Source: Planctomycetota bacterium (GTDB taxonomy: Bacteria; Planctomycetota; UBA8742; UBA2392). From it: 64,000 bases of DNA. The stretch is taken from positions 744,001 through 808,000 of the forward strand of contig JACKID010000001.1 of assembly GCA_020638675.1 (NCBI GenBank). The letters run 5' to 3'. The notes beneath the pieces were generated by a model. That model made no database searches. It saw nothing but the letters and a program-made list of their open reading frames with translations, and was not told the origin of the DNA. Below, in pieces: positions 1-8,674 of the stretch (positions are counted from its first letter, which is position 1; each line of letters begins with the position of its first letter). Both the position numbers and the translations under genes were made by a program.

Positions 1-105
1 GTCCCGCTCTTCCCGCCATCGACCGTGATCCGGTTGCTGTTCCCTATTTGATGCCCATGGGCGGCCTTTGAAGGCTTGCGCCCGGGGCGTTTTCAGCAAC
101 AATCC
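1..105. other. Window edge upstream of proS, no gene assigned
   Basis: The plus strand reads open from base 1 for 16 codons to a TGA at 49-51, which could be the tail of an upstream gene. The minus strand is also open to the edge in one frame. Neither stretch is long enough to identify. Bases 54-63 contain a short palindrome (gcccatgggc). Confidence 0.3.
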
Positions 106-130
106 GCGCGGGCGTGAGGCCCGCGCTACC
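106..130. repeat. Short palindromic repeat upstream of proS
   Basis: Perfect 8-bp arms at 106-113 and 119-126 (GCGCGGGC / GCCCGCGC) flank the loop GTGAG and are followed by TACC. The layout of arm, GGC, five-base loop, GCC, arm and CGCTAC matches the last hairpin of the composite palindrome at 50905-51008, so the two are probably members of one dispersed family. It lies just before the proS ribosome-binding site and could also affect that transcript. Confidence 0.55.
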
Positions 131-141
131 GGAGCTATGTC

Positions 142-1680
142 ATGGCTAAGAACATCAAGACACGTGCGGAAGACTATTCGCAGTGGTACCTCGACGTCAT
201 CAAGGCCGCCCAACTGGCCGACTACGCGCCCGTGCGCGGCTGCATGGTCATCCGCCCCGAGGGCTTCTCGATCTGGGAAGCCATGCAGCGTGACCTCGAC
301 CGTCGCTTCAAGGAAACCGGGCACGTTAACGCGTACTTCCCCCTGCTGATCCCCATGTCGTTCATGTCCCGCGAGGCGCAGCACGTCGAAGGCTTCGCGA
401 TGGAATGCGCCGTCGTTACCCACCACAAGCTGCAACAGGACGGCAAAGGCGGCTTGCAGGCCGCCGGCGAGCTGGAAGAGCCCTACATCATCCGCCCCAC
501 CAGCGAAACGGTGATCGGGCACATGTACAGCCAGTGGATCCAAAGCTACCGCGACCTGCCCGTGCTGATCAACCAGTGGGCCAACGTCATGCGCTGGGAA
601 CTGCGTACCCGCCTGTTCCTGCGCACGGCCGAGTTCCTGTGGCAGGAAGGGCACACCGCGCACGAGACGGCCGAAGAAGCCGAGCAGGAAACGCTGCGCA
701 TGCTGGACGTCTACGCCAGCTTCGTGGAAGAGTTCATGGCGATGCCCGTGATCAAGGGCCCCAAGACCGACAGTGAGAAGTTCCCCGGCGCGGTGACGAC
801 CTATGCCATTGAGTCGCTGATGCAGGACGGCAAGGCGCTGCAGAACGGGACGAGCCATAACTTGGGCCAGAACTTTGCCAAGGCCTTCGACATCAAGTTC
901 CTCGGGCGCGACCAGAAGATCGAGCATTGCTACACCACAAGCTGGGGCGTGAGCACGCGGCTGATCGGCTCGCTGATCATGATGCACAGCGACGACGACG
1001 GGCTGGTACTGCCTCCCCGCGTAGCGCCCAACCTGGTTGCGATCGTGCCCATCTTCAAGACCGACGAAGAGAAGGCAAAGGTGGCGGCGTATATCGAGAA
1101 GATCGTCGCGGCATTGTGCGGCGACGACGAAGTGGCAGCGGCCAAGAACCGTCTATCGAGCGGCGACATCACCCGCTACTTCTTCGACAAGCATACAGGC
1201 CAGGGGGTGCTGGTTGACTGGCGCGACAACCGCCCCGGCGACAAGCAGTTCCACTGGGAACAGCGCGGCGTGCCCTTCCGCATTGAAGTCGGCCCCCGCG
1301 ACGTCGATGGCTCCGCCATGGTCGTGAAAAAACGCCTCGACCGCAGCAAGGACGTGGTGAAGCTTGAGAACGTCTCGGCCGCATGGCTGCGCGGCATGTG
1401 CGAGTCCGTGCAGGCCGAGATGTTCGAGAAGGCCAGGGCCTACCGAGACGCCAACACACACCGCGCGGAGAGCTACGACGAGCTGAAGTCGATCCTCGCC
1501 GGCAAAGGCGGCTTCGTGCGCTGCTTCTTCCAGCCCGACCGCGAGGCCGAGGCGAAGATCAAGGAAGAGACCAAGGCAACGGTGCGCTGCCTGCCCTTCG
1601 ACGCACGGGGAAAGACCGGCCAGTGCATCTACTCGGGCAAGGATGGCGCACCCGAGGCGCTGTTCGCGCAGGCGTACTAG
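142..1680 (+). CDS. proS: Prolyl-tRNA synthetase, archaeal/eukaryotic-type (ProS type 3)
   Basis: Class II aminoacyl-tRNA synthetase that charges tRNA-Pro with proline in the cytoplasm. The 512 residues match the short type 3 architecture: a catalytic core without the editing insertion of the long bacterial enzyme, an anticodon-binding domain, and a C-terminal zinc-binding-like domain ending in Ala-Tyr, which is typical of this type. Class II motifs are visible: RPTSETVIGHMYSQWI, the MRWELRTR stretch of motif 2, and SWGVSTRLIGSLIMMHSDDDG of motif 3. The ATG at 142 is preceded by GGAG at about 130-133. The gene stands alone and ends at a strong hairpin. Confidence 0.96.
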   Translation: MAKNIKTRAEDYSQWYLDVIKAAQLADYAPVRGCMVIRPEGFSIWEAMQRDLDRRFKETGHVNAYFPLLIPMSFMSREAQHVEGFAMECAVVTHHKLQQDGKGGLQAAGELEEPYIIRPTSETVIGHMYSQWIQSYRDLPVLINQWANVMRWELRTRLFLRTAEFLWQEGHTAHETAEEAEQETLRMLDVYASFVEEFMAMPVIKGPKTDSEKFPGAVTTYAIESLMQDGKALQNGTSHNLGQNFAKAFDIKFLGRDQKIEHCYTTSWGVSTRLIGSLIMMHSDDDGLVLPPRVAPNLVAIVPIFKTDEEKAKVAAYIEKIVAALCGDDEVAAAKNRLSSGDITRYFFDKHTGQGVLVDWRDNRPGDKQFHWEQRGVPFRIEVGPRDVDGSAMVVKKRLDRSKDVVKLENVSAAWLRGMCESVQAEMFEKARAYRDANTHRAESYDELKSILAGKGGFVRCFFQPDREAEAKIKEETKATVRCLPFDARGKTGQCIYSGKDGAPEALFAQAY

Positions 1681-1686
1681 ACGCAT

Positions 1687-1714
1687 CAAGGCCCCGGTTG
1701 ATACCGGGGCCTTG
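1687..1714. terminator. Hairpin between convergent proS and the Lys-rich gene
   Basis: Perfect 12-bp inverted repeat (CAAGGCCCCGGT / ACCGGGGCCTTG) with the loop TGAT, 6 bases after the proS stop and 22 bases beyond the stop of the convergent small gene. Neither side has a U-tract, so it probably acts in both directions and may be only partly factor-independent. Confidence 0.7.
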
Positions 1715-1736
1715 ACTCGTCAAGATGTAGCGATCA

Positions 1737-1844
1737 CTACTTCTTCTTGGCTGCCTTCTTCTTGGCCGGCTTCTTCTTCGCCGCCGGCTTCTTCTTTGCT
1801 GCCGCCTTCTTCTTCGGTGCTGCCTTCTTCTTTGCCGCTGCCAT
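1737..1844 (-). CDS. 35-residue Lys/Ala/Pro-rich histone H1-like small protein
   Basis: A short minus-strand gene. The ATG at 1842-1844 has a strong AAGGAG Shine-Dalgarno six bases upstream, and the TAG is at 1737-1739. The product is almost entirely Lys-triplet repeats (AAAKKKAAPKKKAAAKKKP and on to a final AAKKK): about half lysine, the rest alanine with a few prolines. This composition matches the tails of bacterial H1-like proteins (chlamydial Hc1/Hc2, AlgP) and of HU variants with Lys-rich tails, so nucleic-acid binding is likely. No folded domain is present. It lies 115 bp downstream of the SDR gene on the same strand and may be transcribed with it or from its own promoter. Confidence 0.75.
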   Translation of the reverse strand: MAAAKKKAAPKKKAAAKKKPAAKKKPAKKKAAKKK

Positions 1845-1959
1845 TTGCTTCTCCTTGACCTGGACAGAATCCAACAGCTTGCACTTCCTACGAAGAATTG
1901 TGCTGCCGACTCAGCCCGACAGGGAGGTGTTGGCTAAAAGTTGAATTCCCTGTGGATAC

Positions 1960-2739
1960 TTAATTATGGGGAGTGCGCCGTTCCGCTTGGCGATCAGCAT
2001 CGCGGTGCAGTGCAAGTGGTCCATTCGCCTGCGCGGTGCACATCATTTCGATGCGCGTGATGTTCACGTGTGCCGGCTGGGAAGCGGCCCAGAAAGCGGC
2101 TTCGGCGATGTCTGCAGCGACCAGCGGCTCGACGTTCTTGTACACATCGCTTGCGCGATCTGCGTCGCCCTTGTAGCGGACCAGGCTGAATTCGGTCTCG
2201 GCCAGCCCCGGCTCCAGGTTCGTCACGCGCACGCCGGTTCCAATCAGGTCGGCGCGCAGGTTCAGGGAGAACTGTTTCAGGAAGGCTTTGGTACCGCCGT
2301 AGACATTGCCGCCGGGGTACGGCCAGTTGCCCGCCGTCGAGCCGATGTTGATCACGTGGCCGCGCCCGCGCTCAACCATGCCGGGAAGGATCGCGCGCGT
2401 CATGTAAAGCACGCCCTTCACGTTTGTGTCGACCATGGTCTCCCAGTCGTCGAGGTCCGCAGCCCAGCTGGGTTCAAGCCCGAGGGCGAGCCCCGCGTTG
2501 TTTACGAGCACGTCGACTTCACGGAACTCGGCCGGGAGCTCTGCCAGGGCTTCGGCGACGGTGTCGCGTTCGCGAACGTCGAGAGGCAGGTCATAGATCG
2601 GCACGTCAAGCTGCTCGACGAGCTGTTTCAGGCGGTCGACACGGCGTCCGATCAGGATCAGCGAGTGTTCCTCCGCGGCAAAGCGCCGCGCGATGGCTTC
2701 ACCAAAACCGCTGGTGGCGCCGGTTACGAGCACGATCAT
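1960..2739 (-). CDS. Short-chain dehydrogenase/reductase (YdfG-like)
   Basis: 259-residue classical SDR that oxidises or reduces a small hydroxy compound with NAD(P). It shows the N-terminal cofactor motif TGATSGFGEAIARR, the NNAG motif (VNNAGLALG), a catalytic Ser in INIGSTAG, and the YxxxK pair in YGGTK. Overall similarity is to the YdfG group (3-hydroxy acid/serine dehydrogenases), so the substrate may be a 3-hydroxy acid, but this is inference. It is last in a five-gene minus-strand operon. Its ATG overlaps the methyltransferase stop by 4 bp and has AGGAG upstream. Confidence 0.9.
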   Translation of the reverse strand: MIVLVTGATSGFGEAIARRFAAEEHSLILIGRRVDRLKQLVEQLDVPIYDLPLDVRERDTVAEALAELPAEFREVDVLVNNAGLALGLEPSWAADLDDWETMVDTNVKGVLYMTRAILPGMVERGRGHVINIGSTAGNWPYPGGNVYGGTKAFLKQFSLNLRADLIGTGVRVTNLEPGLAETEFSLVRYKGDADRASDVYKNVEPLVAADIAEAAFWAASQPAHVNITRIEMMCTAQANGPLALHRDADRQAERRTPHN

Positions 2740-3428
2740 GTTTTCTCCTGCAGGCGGACAGTGCCGATCAGCGTGCCATTGTAGGTAAACCCGCGCTCGC
2801 GGATCAGGGCCTCGATCTCGGAGTACTCCTGCCGGTCAGGATCGCCCTCGGGCAGGGCATCGAGCAGGGGGCGCGACAGATGGTCAATGGACTGCGCCGG
2901 GATCGCCGCAACATGGCGATAGTGCTCGGACTCGATGTCGTATCGGCCGGCAGGCAATGCCGCTACCAGCTGTTGCAACGACAGGCAGGGTTTGTGCGTG
3001 TCGCCTGCGCGTTCGTGCTGGCGCTTCCACCAGTGGTCCCAGCGTTCGGCGACTTGCTGGACCGGATCGCCAATGTCGAACCAGGGCTCGGCCATCAGCA
3101 GACCCTCGCGCGCCACGCGAATGCATTCGCGCAGGGCCCCCGGCAGATCCACCAAGTGGTGTGGGACGTGCCGCAGTGTCACCCACTCAAACGAGCTGTC
3201 AGGAAAAGGCAGGCTTGTGGCGTCGGCCTTGATGACCTGGGGGTCTTGCCCCGTCGCGGCCGGATCAACGCCGGTGGCAAGAATTCCGTCGTTGCACAGG
3301 AGCGAGACCAGTACTCCGCGCCCGCAGCCCACGTCCAGCACGGATGCCGGCTGCAGCTCTCGCAGGCGCTGCTCAAAACGGTCGAACAGTCGCTGCCACT
3401 CGCGTTGGATTGCCTCGTCCCGGGCCAT
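2736..3428 (-). CDS. Class I SAM-dependent methyltransferase
   Basis: 230-residue Rossmann-fold methyltransferase. Motif I is VLDVGCGRGVLVSLL near residue 35. It is followed by an acidic residue closing strand 2 (GVDPAA) and a motif II/III region around VTLRHVPHHLVDL. The hydrophobic DxGxGxG loop binds S-adenosylmethionine. The arrangement resembles the Methyltransf_11 group, but the acceptor cannot be told. It overlaps the upstream lipoprotein gene by 1 bp and the downstream SDR by 4 bp, so the three are probably translationally coupled. Confidence 0.88.
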   Translation of the reverse strand: MARDEAIQREWQRLFDRFEQRLRELQPASVLDVGCGRGVLVSLLCNDGILATGVDPAATGQDPQVIKADATSLPFPDSSFEWVTLRHVPHHLVDLPGALRECIRVAREGLLMAEPWFDIGDPVQQVAERWDHWWKRQHERAGDTHKPCLSLQQLVAALPAGRYDIESEHYRHVAAIPAQSIDHLSRPLLDALPEGDPDRQEYSEIEALIRERGFTYNGTLIGTVRLQEKT

Positions 3429-4588
3429 CAGGGACCCGTGCGGCGGTAGATGCGCCAGATCGACGTGAAGGTAGAGACGTAGAGGCTGCCATCGGCGGCC
3501 TCGAGGATATCCAGCGGTTTGTTGGCGGTGCCGGTGTTGGTCATTTCGCCGAACACCTGCTCGGTGCTGATGTTGACCGGCGGAGTGCCGTCCATGACGA
3601 AGCGGTAGATCTTGGATTCATCGTAGCTGCAGATGAACAGGTTGCCGGCGTACCCGCTCGGGAAGCTGTTGCCGCTGTGATAGGTCACGCCGGTCGGCAC
3701 GATCACCACCGGCCAGTTGCGAATGCGCACGCCGATCTGTGAGCCGGGAATGCCACCGGTGCTGCCCCACTCGTAGTTATTGCCCTTCACGAGGTAGTTC
3801 AGTTCATCGTTGTTGTTCGGGCCATTCTCGACGCCGATCAACGTCCCGGTCGCGGGATGCAGACACAGCCCGTAAGTGTTGCGCAGCCCGCGGCACCACT
3901 CGTACTGGTCGGAGCCGGTAAACGGATTGTCGGAAGGCGCGCCGCCTGTGGCCGTGAAACGCAGTACGCGCCCCGCCAGCGAGCCGTTGGTCTGTGAGTT
4001 AGCCGAGTTGTTTGCATCGCCCACGGTCGTGAAAAGCGTGCCGTCGGAAGCAAACAGCAACGCCCCCGCATTGTGGATGTTTGCCGTTGGCAGGTTGTCG
4101 ACGATGACCGTCGGGTTCGTCCCGACGCCCGCCACTTCCTCGTAGCGAATGATCTGCTGTACGTCCGAGCCGTTGTTCACGCAGGCACGGACGTATACGT
4201 AATGATCCGTCGCGAAGCTCGGCGAGATTGCGATTCCCAACAGCCCTTGCTCACTCCCGTTCAATACCGTGAGCGTCGCCCAGCTGGTGATGTTGTAGGG
4301 CGCTGCGGTATCTACCGTGATGATCTCGCCATCCAGCAGGCTGACGAACAGGCGGCCATCAGGCGCCTGGTCCATCTTGCAGGGCATGTTCAGCCCGTTC
4401 TGGATCAACTCGACGCTGAAATAGTAGTCCAGGTCAACCCAGGCACTTGGCAGCGGGTTGCGCGGGCCGGGATCCGGGATCCCGCCGCCACCTCCACCAC
4501 CGCCGCCGCCTCCGTCGTCCTTGCCGGAACAGCCGGTGGTCAGCGTCAGCAACGCAGCCATCAGGATGTACGCTGCTGTTTTCATCAA
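3428..4588 (-). CDS. Glucose/sorbosone dehydrogenase-like beta-propeller lipoprotein
   Basis: 386 residues. A lipoprotein signal peptide ends in LTLTTGC, followed by an 11-glycine linker and a domain of the PQQ-dependent glucose/sorbosone dehydrogenase (GSDH) family. Family landmarks are PDGRLFVSLLDGEI, EQGLLGIAISPSF, TVGDANNS, NGPNNNDELNYL and PTGVTYHSG. Proteins of this fold are six-bladed propellers that oxidise sugars or related alcohols. Activity here is not shown. The Gly run probably tethers the domain away from the membrane. The gene overlaps the DUF1501 gene by 4 bp (ATGA), suggesting a joint exported function. Confidence 0.88.
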   Translation of the reverse strand: MMKTAAYILMAALLTLTTGCSGKDDGGGGGGGGGGGIPDPGPRNPLPSAWVDLDYYFSVELIQNGLNMPCKMDQAPDGRLFVSLLDGEIITVDTAAPYNITSWATLTVLNGSEQGLLGIAISPSFATDHYVYVRACVNNGSDVQQIIRYEEVAGVGTNPTVIVDNLPTANIHNAGALLFASDGTLFTTVGDANNSANSQTNGSLAGRVLRFTATGGAPSDNPFTGSDQYEWCRGLRNTYGLCLHPATGTLIGVENGPNNNDELNYLVKGNNYEWGSTGGIPGSQIGVRIRNWPVVIVPTGVTYHSGNSFPSGYAGNLFICSYDESKIYRFVMDGTPPVNISTEQVFGEMTNTGTANKPLDILEAADGSLYVSTFTSIWRIYRRTGP

Positions 4589-5955
4589 ACCACGTTGATT
4601 GTGGAGCTGAGGGGTTGCGCCTCCGGGAACACGGCCGACAGCTCTGAAGTGTTGAGGCCCATGTGATTTGCGCCCAGCAGGCTGCGGTAGATGTCGCGGA
4701 AGTCCGTTGAGTACGGCAGGTACTCGGCGTTCACATCGGCATCAACCAGCGGGTCGCCGTAGATACCGCCGTTGACCGGGCCACCGAGCACGGTCACACA
4801 ATTTCCGTGTCCGTGGTCCGTGCCGTCGGAGCCGTTTTCATAGTTGCGTCGCCCGAACTCGGAGATGATCACGATGGTAAGATTCGGCCAGATTCGGTCG
4901 CTGGCGGTGCCGAACGCAGAGTCCTGAATCGAGATGTCCTGATAGAACACGCCGATCGCGTCGTCGATCTCCTGCAGCAACTCAGCGTGGCGGGCGGGCT
5001 GGTCGGAGTGCGTGTCGAACCCGCCGATGCCCGTGTAGAACACACTGGTGTCGAACCCACCGTAGATCAGCAGCGAAATGTCCCGCATGCGGCGACCCAT
5101 GTTCGTCAAGCTTGTGGTTGAGCCTGCCCGCAGCGGATACTGGATCGAGTTGGTGGTTTCGTACGTCTCATAGTCGGCGGCCGCGACCCCGACTTGTGCA
5201 GCTGCGTTGTAGGCCGCTTCGGCGGCAGCGGCGATCTCGCCGCGAATGCCGGTGGCGGGCTGCATCGACAGGATGTTCTGCACGACTTCCTTGCGCAGCG
5301 TGTGGTTGTTCGAGTAGTGCCAGTCTGTGTCGTAGGCAAACGACGACACGCTGTTCACAAGGAACGGGTTGGCTGTCGAGCCTTCAAAGTCAAGGCGTCG
5401 CCCCACGCCGATCGACACGAGCCCCATCGGTGAAGGCGCATGGTTGTTGCCAAAGCGTGCAAGCCAGCCCGGGGCGGCGCCCGGCAGTGATGCCAAACCG
5501 TTGCGCGCGCCGTAGCTCCAGATGTCTTCGCTGACGAAGTGGCTCAGGTTCTGGCTGGGGTAGCCGACCTTCTGCACAAACGCCGCGTCGCCCTGATTCC
5601 AGAGGCTCTGGATGTTCGCCAGTGAGGGGTGGATTTCGTACGCACTGACGCCCGGCCCCCCGGTCAGGGAAAGGCCCTGGCCGGGCGCAAAGCCGATCGT
5701 GGGGCGGTTGGACTGGTAGATGCTTGCGACGCTGCCGGTCACAGGAATCAGCGTGTTCAAGCCGTCGTTGCCACCGAGCATGTTGATGACAATCATGCGC
5801 TTGTGCGCGGGCAGCGCCGCCGCCTTGGCAGGCTTGGCGGACAGCGGCGACACGCGGCTGTCCAGTGCGCCGAGGGCGAGTGCACCGGCGCCTGCAGCAC
5901 CTACGCGCAGGAAGTTGCGGCGTGAAGTATCGAGCGTTTGCTTGATCGTGTTCAT
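4585..5955 (-). CDS. DUF1501 family Tat-exported protein
   Basis: 456 residues from the ATG at 5953-5955, which has GGAGAAAG upstream. A longer in-frame start exists at 6069 but lies inside the DUF1800 gene. The N-terminus is a twin-arginine signal (SRRNFLRVGAAG). The mature part carries DUF1501 hallmarks: INMLGGNDGLNTLIP, GGFDTHSDQ, ISEFGRR and TDHGHGN. The family is related to the alkaline phosphatase/sulfatase fold and is nearly always paired with DUF1800, as here (13 bp apart). The biochemical role is unknown; it probably acts at the cell surface or in the periplasm. Confidence 0.9.
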   Translation of the reverse strand: MNTIKQTLDTSRRNFLRVGAAGAGALALGALDSRVSPLSAKPAKAAALPAHKRMIVINMLGGNDGLNTLIPVTGSVASIYQSNRPTIGFAPGQGLSLTGGPGVSAYEIHPSLANIQSLWNQGDAAFVQKVGYPSQNLSHFVSEDIWSYGARNGLASLPGAAPGWLARFGNNHAPSPMGLVSIGVGRRLDFEGSTANPFLVNSVSSFAYDTDWHYSNNHTLRKEVVQNILSMQPATGIRGEIAAAAEAAYNAAAQVGVAAADYETYETTNSIQYPLRAGSTTSLTNMGRRMRDISLLIYGGFDTSVFYTGIGGFDTHSDQPARHAELLQEIDDAIGVFYQDISIQDSAFGTASDRIWPNLTIVIISEFGRRNYENGSDGTDHGHGNCVTVLGGPVNGGIYGDPLVDADVNAEYLPYSTDFRDIYRSLLGANHMGLNTSELSAVFPEAQPLSSTINVV

Positions 5956-5968
5956 GGTCTTTCTCCGA

Positions 5969-7492
5969 TCAGCGAATCTGGTAGGTCGGGTGCTGCCCGA
6001 GAATGTAAAGCAAGCCGCGGATTTTCTTGTCGCGGTCCACTGCATCGTTGAAATTCCACGGGTCGGCAAAGTTGCCCGAGCCGTTTCGATCCGTGTTCAG
6101 GTAGTCGATGGCCGCCTGCCGCTGGTTGGTCTCAAGGTCCACCTGCAGCAGCCAGGCCAGCTGGTCCACGACATCACCCGCGCTCGTCTTGTTTGCGGGA
6201 ATCAGTGCCAGCCCCACGTCGTAGCCCGCCTGCGGCGATTCATGTGAGTAGTAGATGCAGTCGCGCAGGAAGTTGGCGCGCTCCACCAGTGCCTGGCTGG
6301 ACAGCCAGAAGCCGCCGCTGGGCCAGCCGTTCACGGTCGGGGGTTGGCTTGGGCGCTGGGCCGTATCGACCAGGCCGTTGTCGAGGCGCGAAACAAAGAC
6401 GTTCAGCCCGGTAGCGCGAATGAAGCCAACATGGTGCTCTACGGGACTCTTCACCAGGCCGGCCTGCGCGGTCGCTGAGAAGAACGCCTTGGACATGAAG
6501 ATGCGCTTGAACAGCGCCTTCAGGTCGTAGCCGCTGTCGCGGAAGCCTTTTGTCAGGTTGTTGAGCACGGTCGTGCTGGGGTTCAAGTAGACAAACTGCT
6601 CCCAGACCTTTTTGCAGATGAACTCGGCGACGGGGGCATTGGCCAGCGTGATGTCGACCATGTCGCGGTATTCCGACAGCCCATTGCCCGGCAGCGTCTG
6701 GCCGAGGATCGTCTTGCTTGTGTAGTCGTGCCGGTTGGTGTCGAACACCATCACGAACTGGTCGCGCCCGGAGCCTGCAAGGTTGGGCTCAAGCACGCGC
6801 CTGTAGCCGGTAAAGGCGCGGCTGGCCTCTACGATATCGGCCTGGGTGTAGCCGTTGTCGGCGCCGAGCGTGAACAGCTCCCAGAACTCGCGCGCGAAGT
6901 TCTCGTTCGGCGCGTTCTTGGTACTGACGTAGCCGTCCAGCCAGATCAGCATGGTCCAGTCGCGGGCCATGGCCTCCAGCAGGTCGGGCAGCTTGTCGGT
7001 GCCGTGCTGGCGCCACAGGTTGATGTGCTTGAACATCCACCACATGCTCTGCGCATCGAGCACTTCGTCGCTGGTGGCGAAATGGTCGTGCCAGAACATG
7101 GCCAGTAGTTCCTGGAACGGGTTCGGGTTGTTGACCATCAGCCATTCCCACCAGCGCGCGATCTCGGTGGTGCTGGGGTAGTCCGGGTCGGCAACCGTTG
7201 CGGCCAACGCCTGGCTTTCCAGGGCCGGGTCGGTTTCCAGAGTGAGCATCCAGTCCAGGTAGGACTCGTAGCCCATCTGGTTCAGTCGTTGCAGCTCGCT
7301 CGGCTTGAATGCGAAGTGCGTGCGTCTGAGGAAGTAGATCCGCTCCGACTGCGACAGCGTGTGGACGGACGATAGATCCTGATCGGCCGGCGGCAGCGCC
7401 TTCTTGTCGTCGCTGCTGCAGCCGCTGCCTGCGAGGCTGAGCGTTGCGACAAAGCTGAGTACGGCAGACAGGCCAAACAGCTTCTTAAGCAT
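5969..7492 (-). CDS. DUF1800 family lipoprotein
   Basis: 507 residues from the ATG at 7490-7492, preceded by GGGGGAG. Upstream in-frame sequence to 7681 does not look coding. A lipobox-like signal (LSLAGSGC) suggests lipid anchoring. DUF1800 features are the N-terminal LRRTHFAFKPSELQRL, MFWHDHFATSDE, ENFAREFWELFTLG, GYTQADIVEASRAFTG and a C-terminal four-helix region. It is first in the operon with DUF1501, a GSDH-like lipoprotein, a methyltransferase and an SDR. The DUF1800/DUF1501 pair is widespread in Planctomycetota and other phyla without an established function. Confidence 0.9.
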   Translation of the reverse strand: MLKKLFGLSAVLSFVATLSLAGSGCSSDDKKALPPADQDLSSVHTLSQSERIYFLRRTHFAFKPSELQRLNQMGYESYLDWMLTLETDPALESQALAATVADPDYPSTTEIARWWEWLMVNNPNPFQELLAMFWHDHFATSDEVLDAQSMWWMFKHINLWRQHGTDKLPDLLEAMARDWTMLIWLDGYVSTKNAPNENFAREFWELFTLGADNGYTQADIVEASRAFTGYRRVLEPNLAGSGRDQFVMVFDTNRHDYTSKTILGQTLPGNGLSEYRDMVDITLANAPVAEFICKKVWEQFVYLNPSTTVLNNLTKGFRDSGYDLKALFKRIFMSKAFFSATAQAGLVKSPVEHHVGFIRATGLNVFVSRLDNGLVDTAQRPSQPPTVNGWPSGGFWLSSQALVERANFLRDCIYYSHESPQAGYDVGLALIPANKTSAGDVVDQLAWLLQVDLETNQRQAAIDYLNTDRNGSGNFADPWNFNDAVDRDKKIRGLLYILGQHPTYQIR

Positions 7493-7732
7493 TGGTGTCT
7501 CCCCCGAAAGGTGAGCGCATGGAATTCGACTGTCGAGGACTCTTGTACATTGTGCGTTACGGGCCCGAAGCCCGCAAAGTAAACTCGCTGCGAACCGTCG
7601 AATACCGCCCGTAGCGTGTGCCGATTGGGCATTCTGCGCTGTTTCGCCGGGGGTGCTTGTGACTTCACAACGTTTCTGCAACGCGATTTCGAAGCTCCTT
7701 GTTATCGAGGCCTGATTCGTGAAAATCGGTGC

Positions 7733-8608
7733 ATGTCCTTACACGACCTGCTGATCGGTAACTGGACGAAGCTGGGCGAGGTTGCCCCGGATTCGCTGAG
7801 CGGTGCGCGTCTTCAAGCGCACTTCGCGGTGCAGGTTGTTGCGGCCGCAGGCAAGAGTCTGCTTCGTGCGCGCGACGATGACAGCCAGACGGCGACGGGC
7901 TGGTTGGATCGCGTACAGGCGCTGGTGGGCGATGAGATCCCGGGCGGGCTGCGCGTCGGACTCCGCATTCGCGACCTGCGCCTGTTGCTGCTTACAAAGG
8001 ACGGCGGCGATCTGGCTTCCTTCGCGCTGGACGGGCGAACGCTGGATGACGGCATCAAGTGGTTGACCAGCCAACTCGCCGACGAGACTGGCACGAAGGA
8101 TCGCCCGGCCATTGTGCGGCCCGACTACGAGATGCCCGAACATGAGCTGGCCAAAGGCGGAAAGTTTGAAGCAGAGGCGGAGAGGCTGGGCGCGCTTTCG
8201 CGCTGGTATGCCAACGCAGACCGCGCGCTGCAGTTCGTGGCGGCGAAAGAACGTGACGCGCTGCAGGTGCGCTGCTGGCCGCACCACTTCGATATGGCGA
8301 CGCTGCTGAACCTGGATCCGTATGAGCCCGCCGAAGACGCCCGCACGATCGGTGTGGGAATGTCTCCGGGTGACGGCAGCTACAAGCAGCCCTACTACTA
8401 CGTCACTCCGTGGCCGTACCCGGATGCGGACGATCTTCCCGGGCTTCCCGGCGGCGGTACCTGGCATCGCCAGGGCTGGACTGGCGCGATTCTGACCGGC
8501 GCAAAGCTGATGTCCGCCACGACCGCCGAGCGTCAGGTTGAAATGTTGACCGAGTTCCTGGAAGGCGCCATTGCGGCGTGCAAGGAATTGCACTTCAAGA
8601 GCCGCTAG
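7733..8608 (+). CDS. Conserved hypothetical protein, 291 residues
   Basis: Not recognised. The start at 7733 (MSLHDLLIG) is preferred over an in-frame ATG at 7616, because the extension has poor composition and overlaps the divergent promoter region. No signal peptide or transmembrane segment is seen, so it is likely cytoplasmic. Notable stretches are CWPHHFDMATLL, then GVGMSPGDGSYKQPYYYVTPWPYP and a C-terminal GGGTWHRQGWTGAILTG. The aromatic, Pro-rich, His-containing centre suggests a conserved pocket, but no function can be assigned. It is divergent from the DUF1800 operon. Confidence 0.75.
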   Translation: MSLHDLLIGNWTKLGEVAPDSLSGARLQAHFAVQVVAAAGKSLLRARDDDSQTATGWLDRVQALVGDEIPGGLRVGLRIRDLRLLLLTKDGGDLASFALDGRTLDDGIKWLTSQLADETGTKDRPAIVRPDYEMPEHELAKGGKFEAEAERLGALSRWYANADRALQFVAAKERDALQVRCWPHHFDMATLLNLDPYEPAEDARTIGVGMSPGDGSYKQPYYYVTPWPYPDADDLPGLPGGGTWHRQGWTGAILTGAKLMSATTAERQVEMLTEFLEGAIAACKELHFKSR

Positions 8609-8674
8609 TCCGCCTTGGAATAGCACATGGATTGATCCCGTTACCCCTGAAGAAGAGATTCAGGAGGCTACCCC

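Noticed and set aside
1747..1944. Plus-strand Phe/Ala-rich 65-codon frame
   Set aside because: It is the antisense image of the Lys-rich small gene, whose strand has the ribosome-binding site.
7605..7632. Plus-strand GAACC with downstream CGT before the gene at 7733
   Set aside because: The spacings are 14 and 18 bases rather than 16, so it does not fit the pattern.
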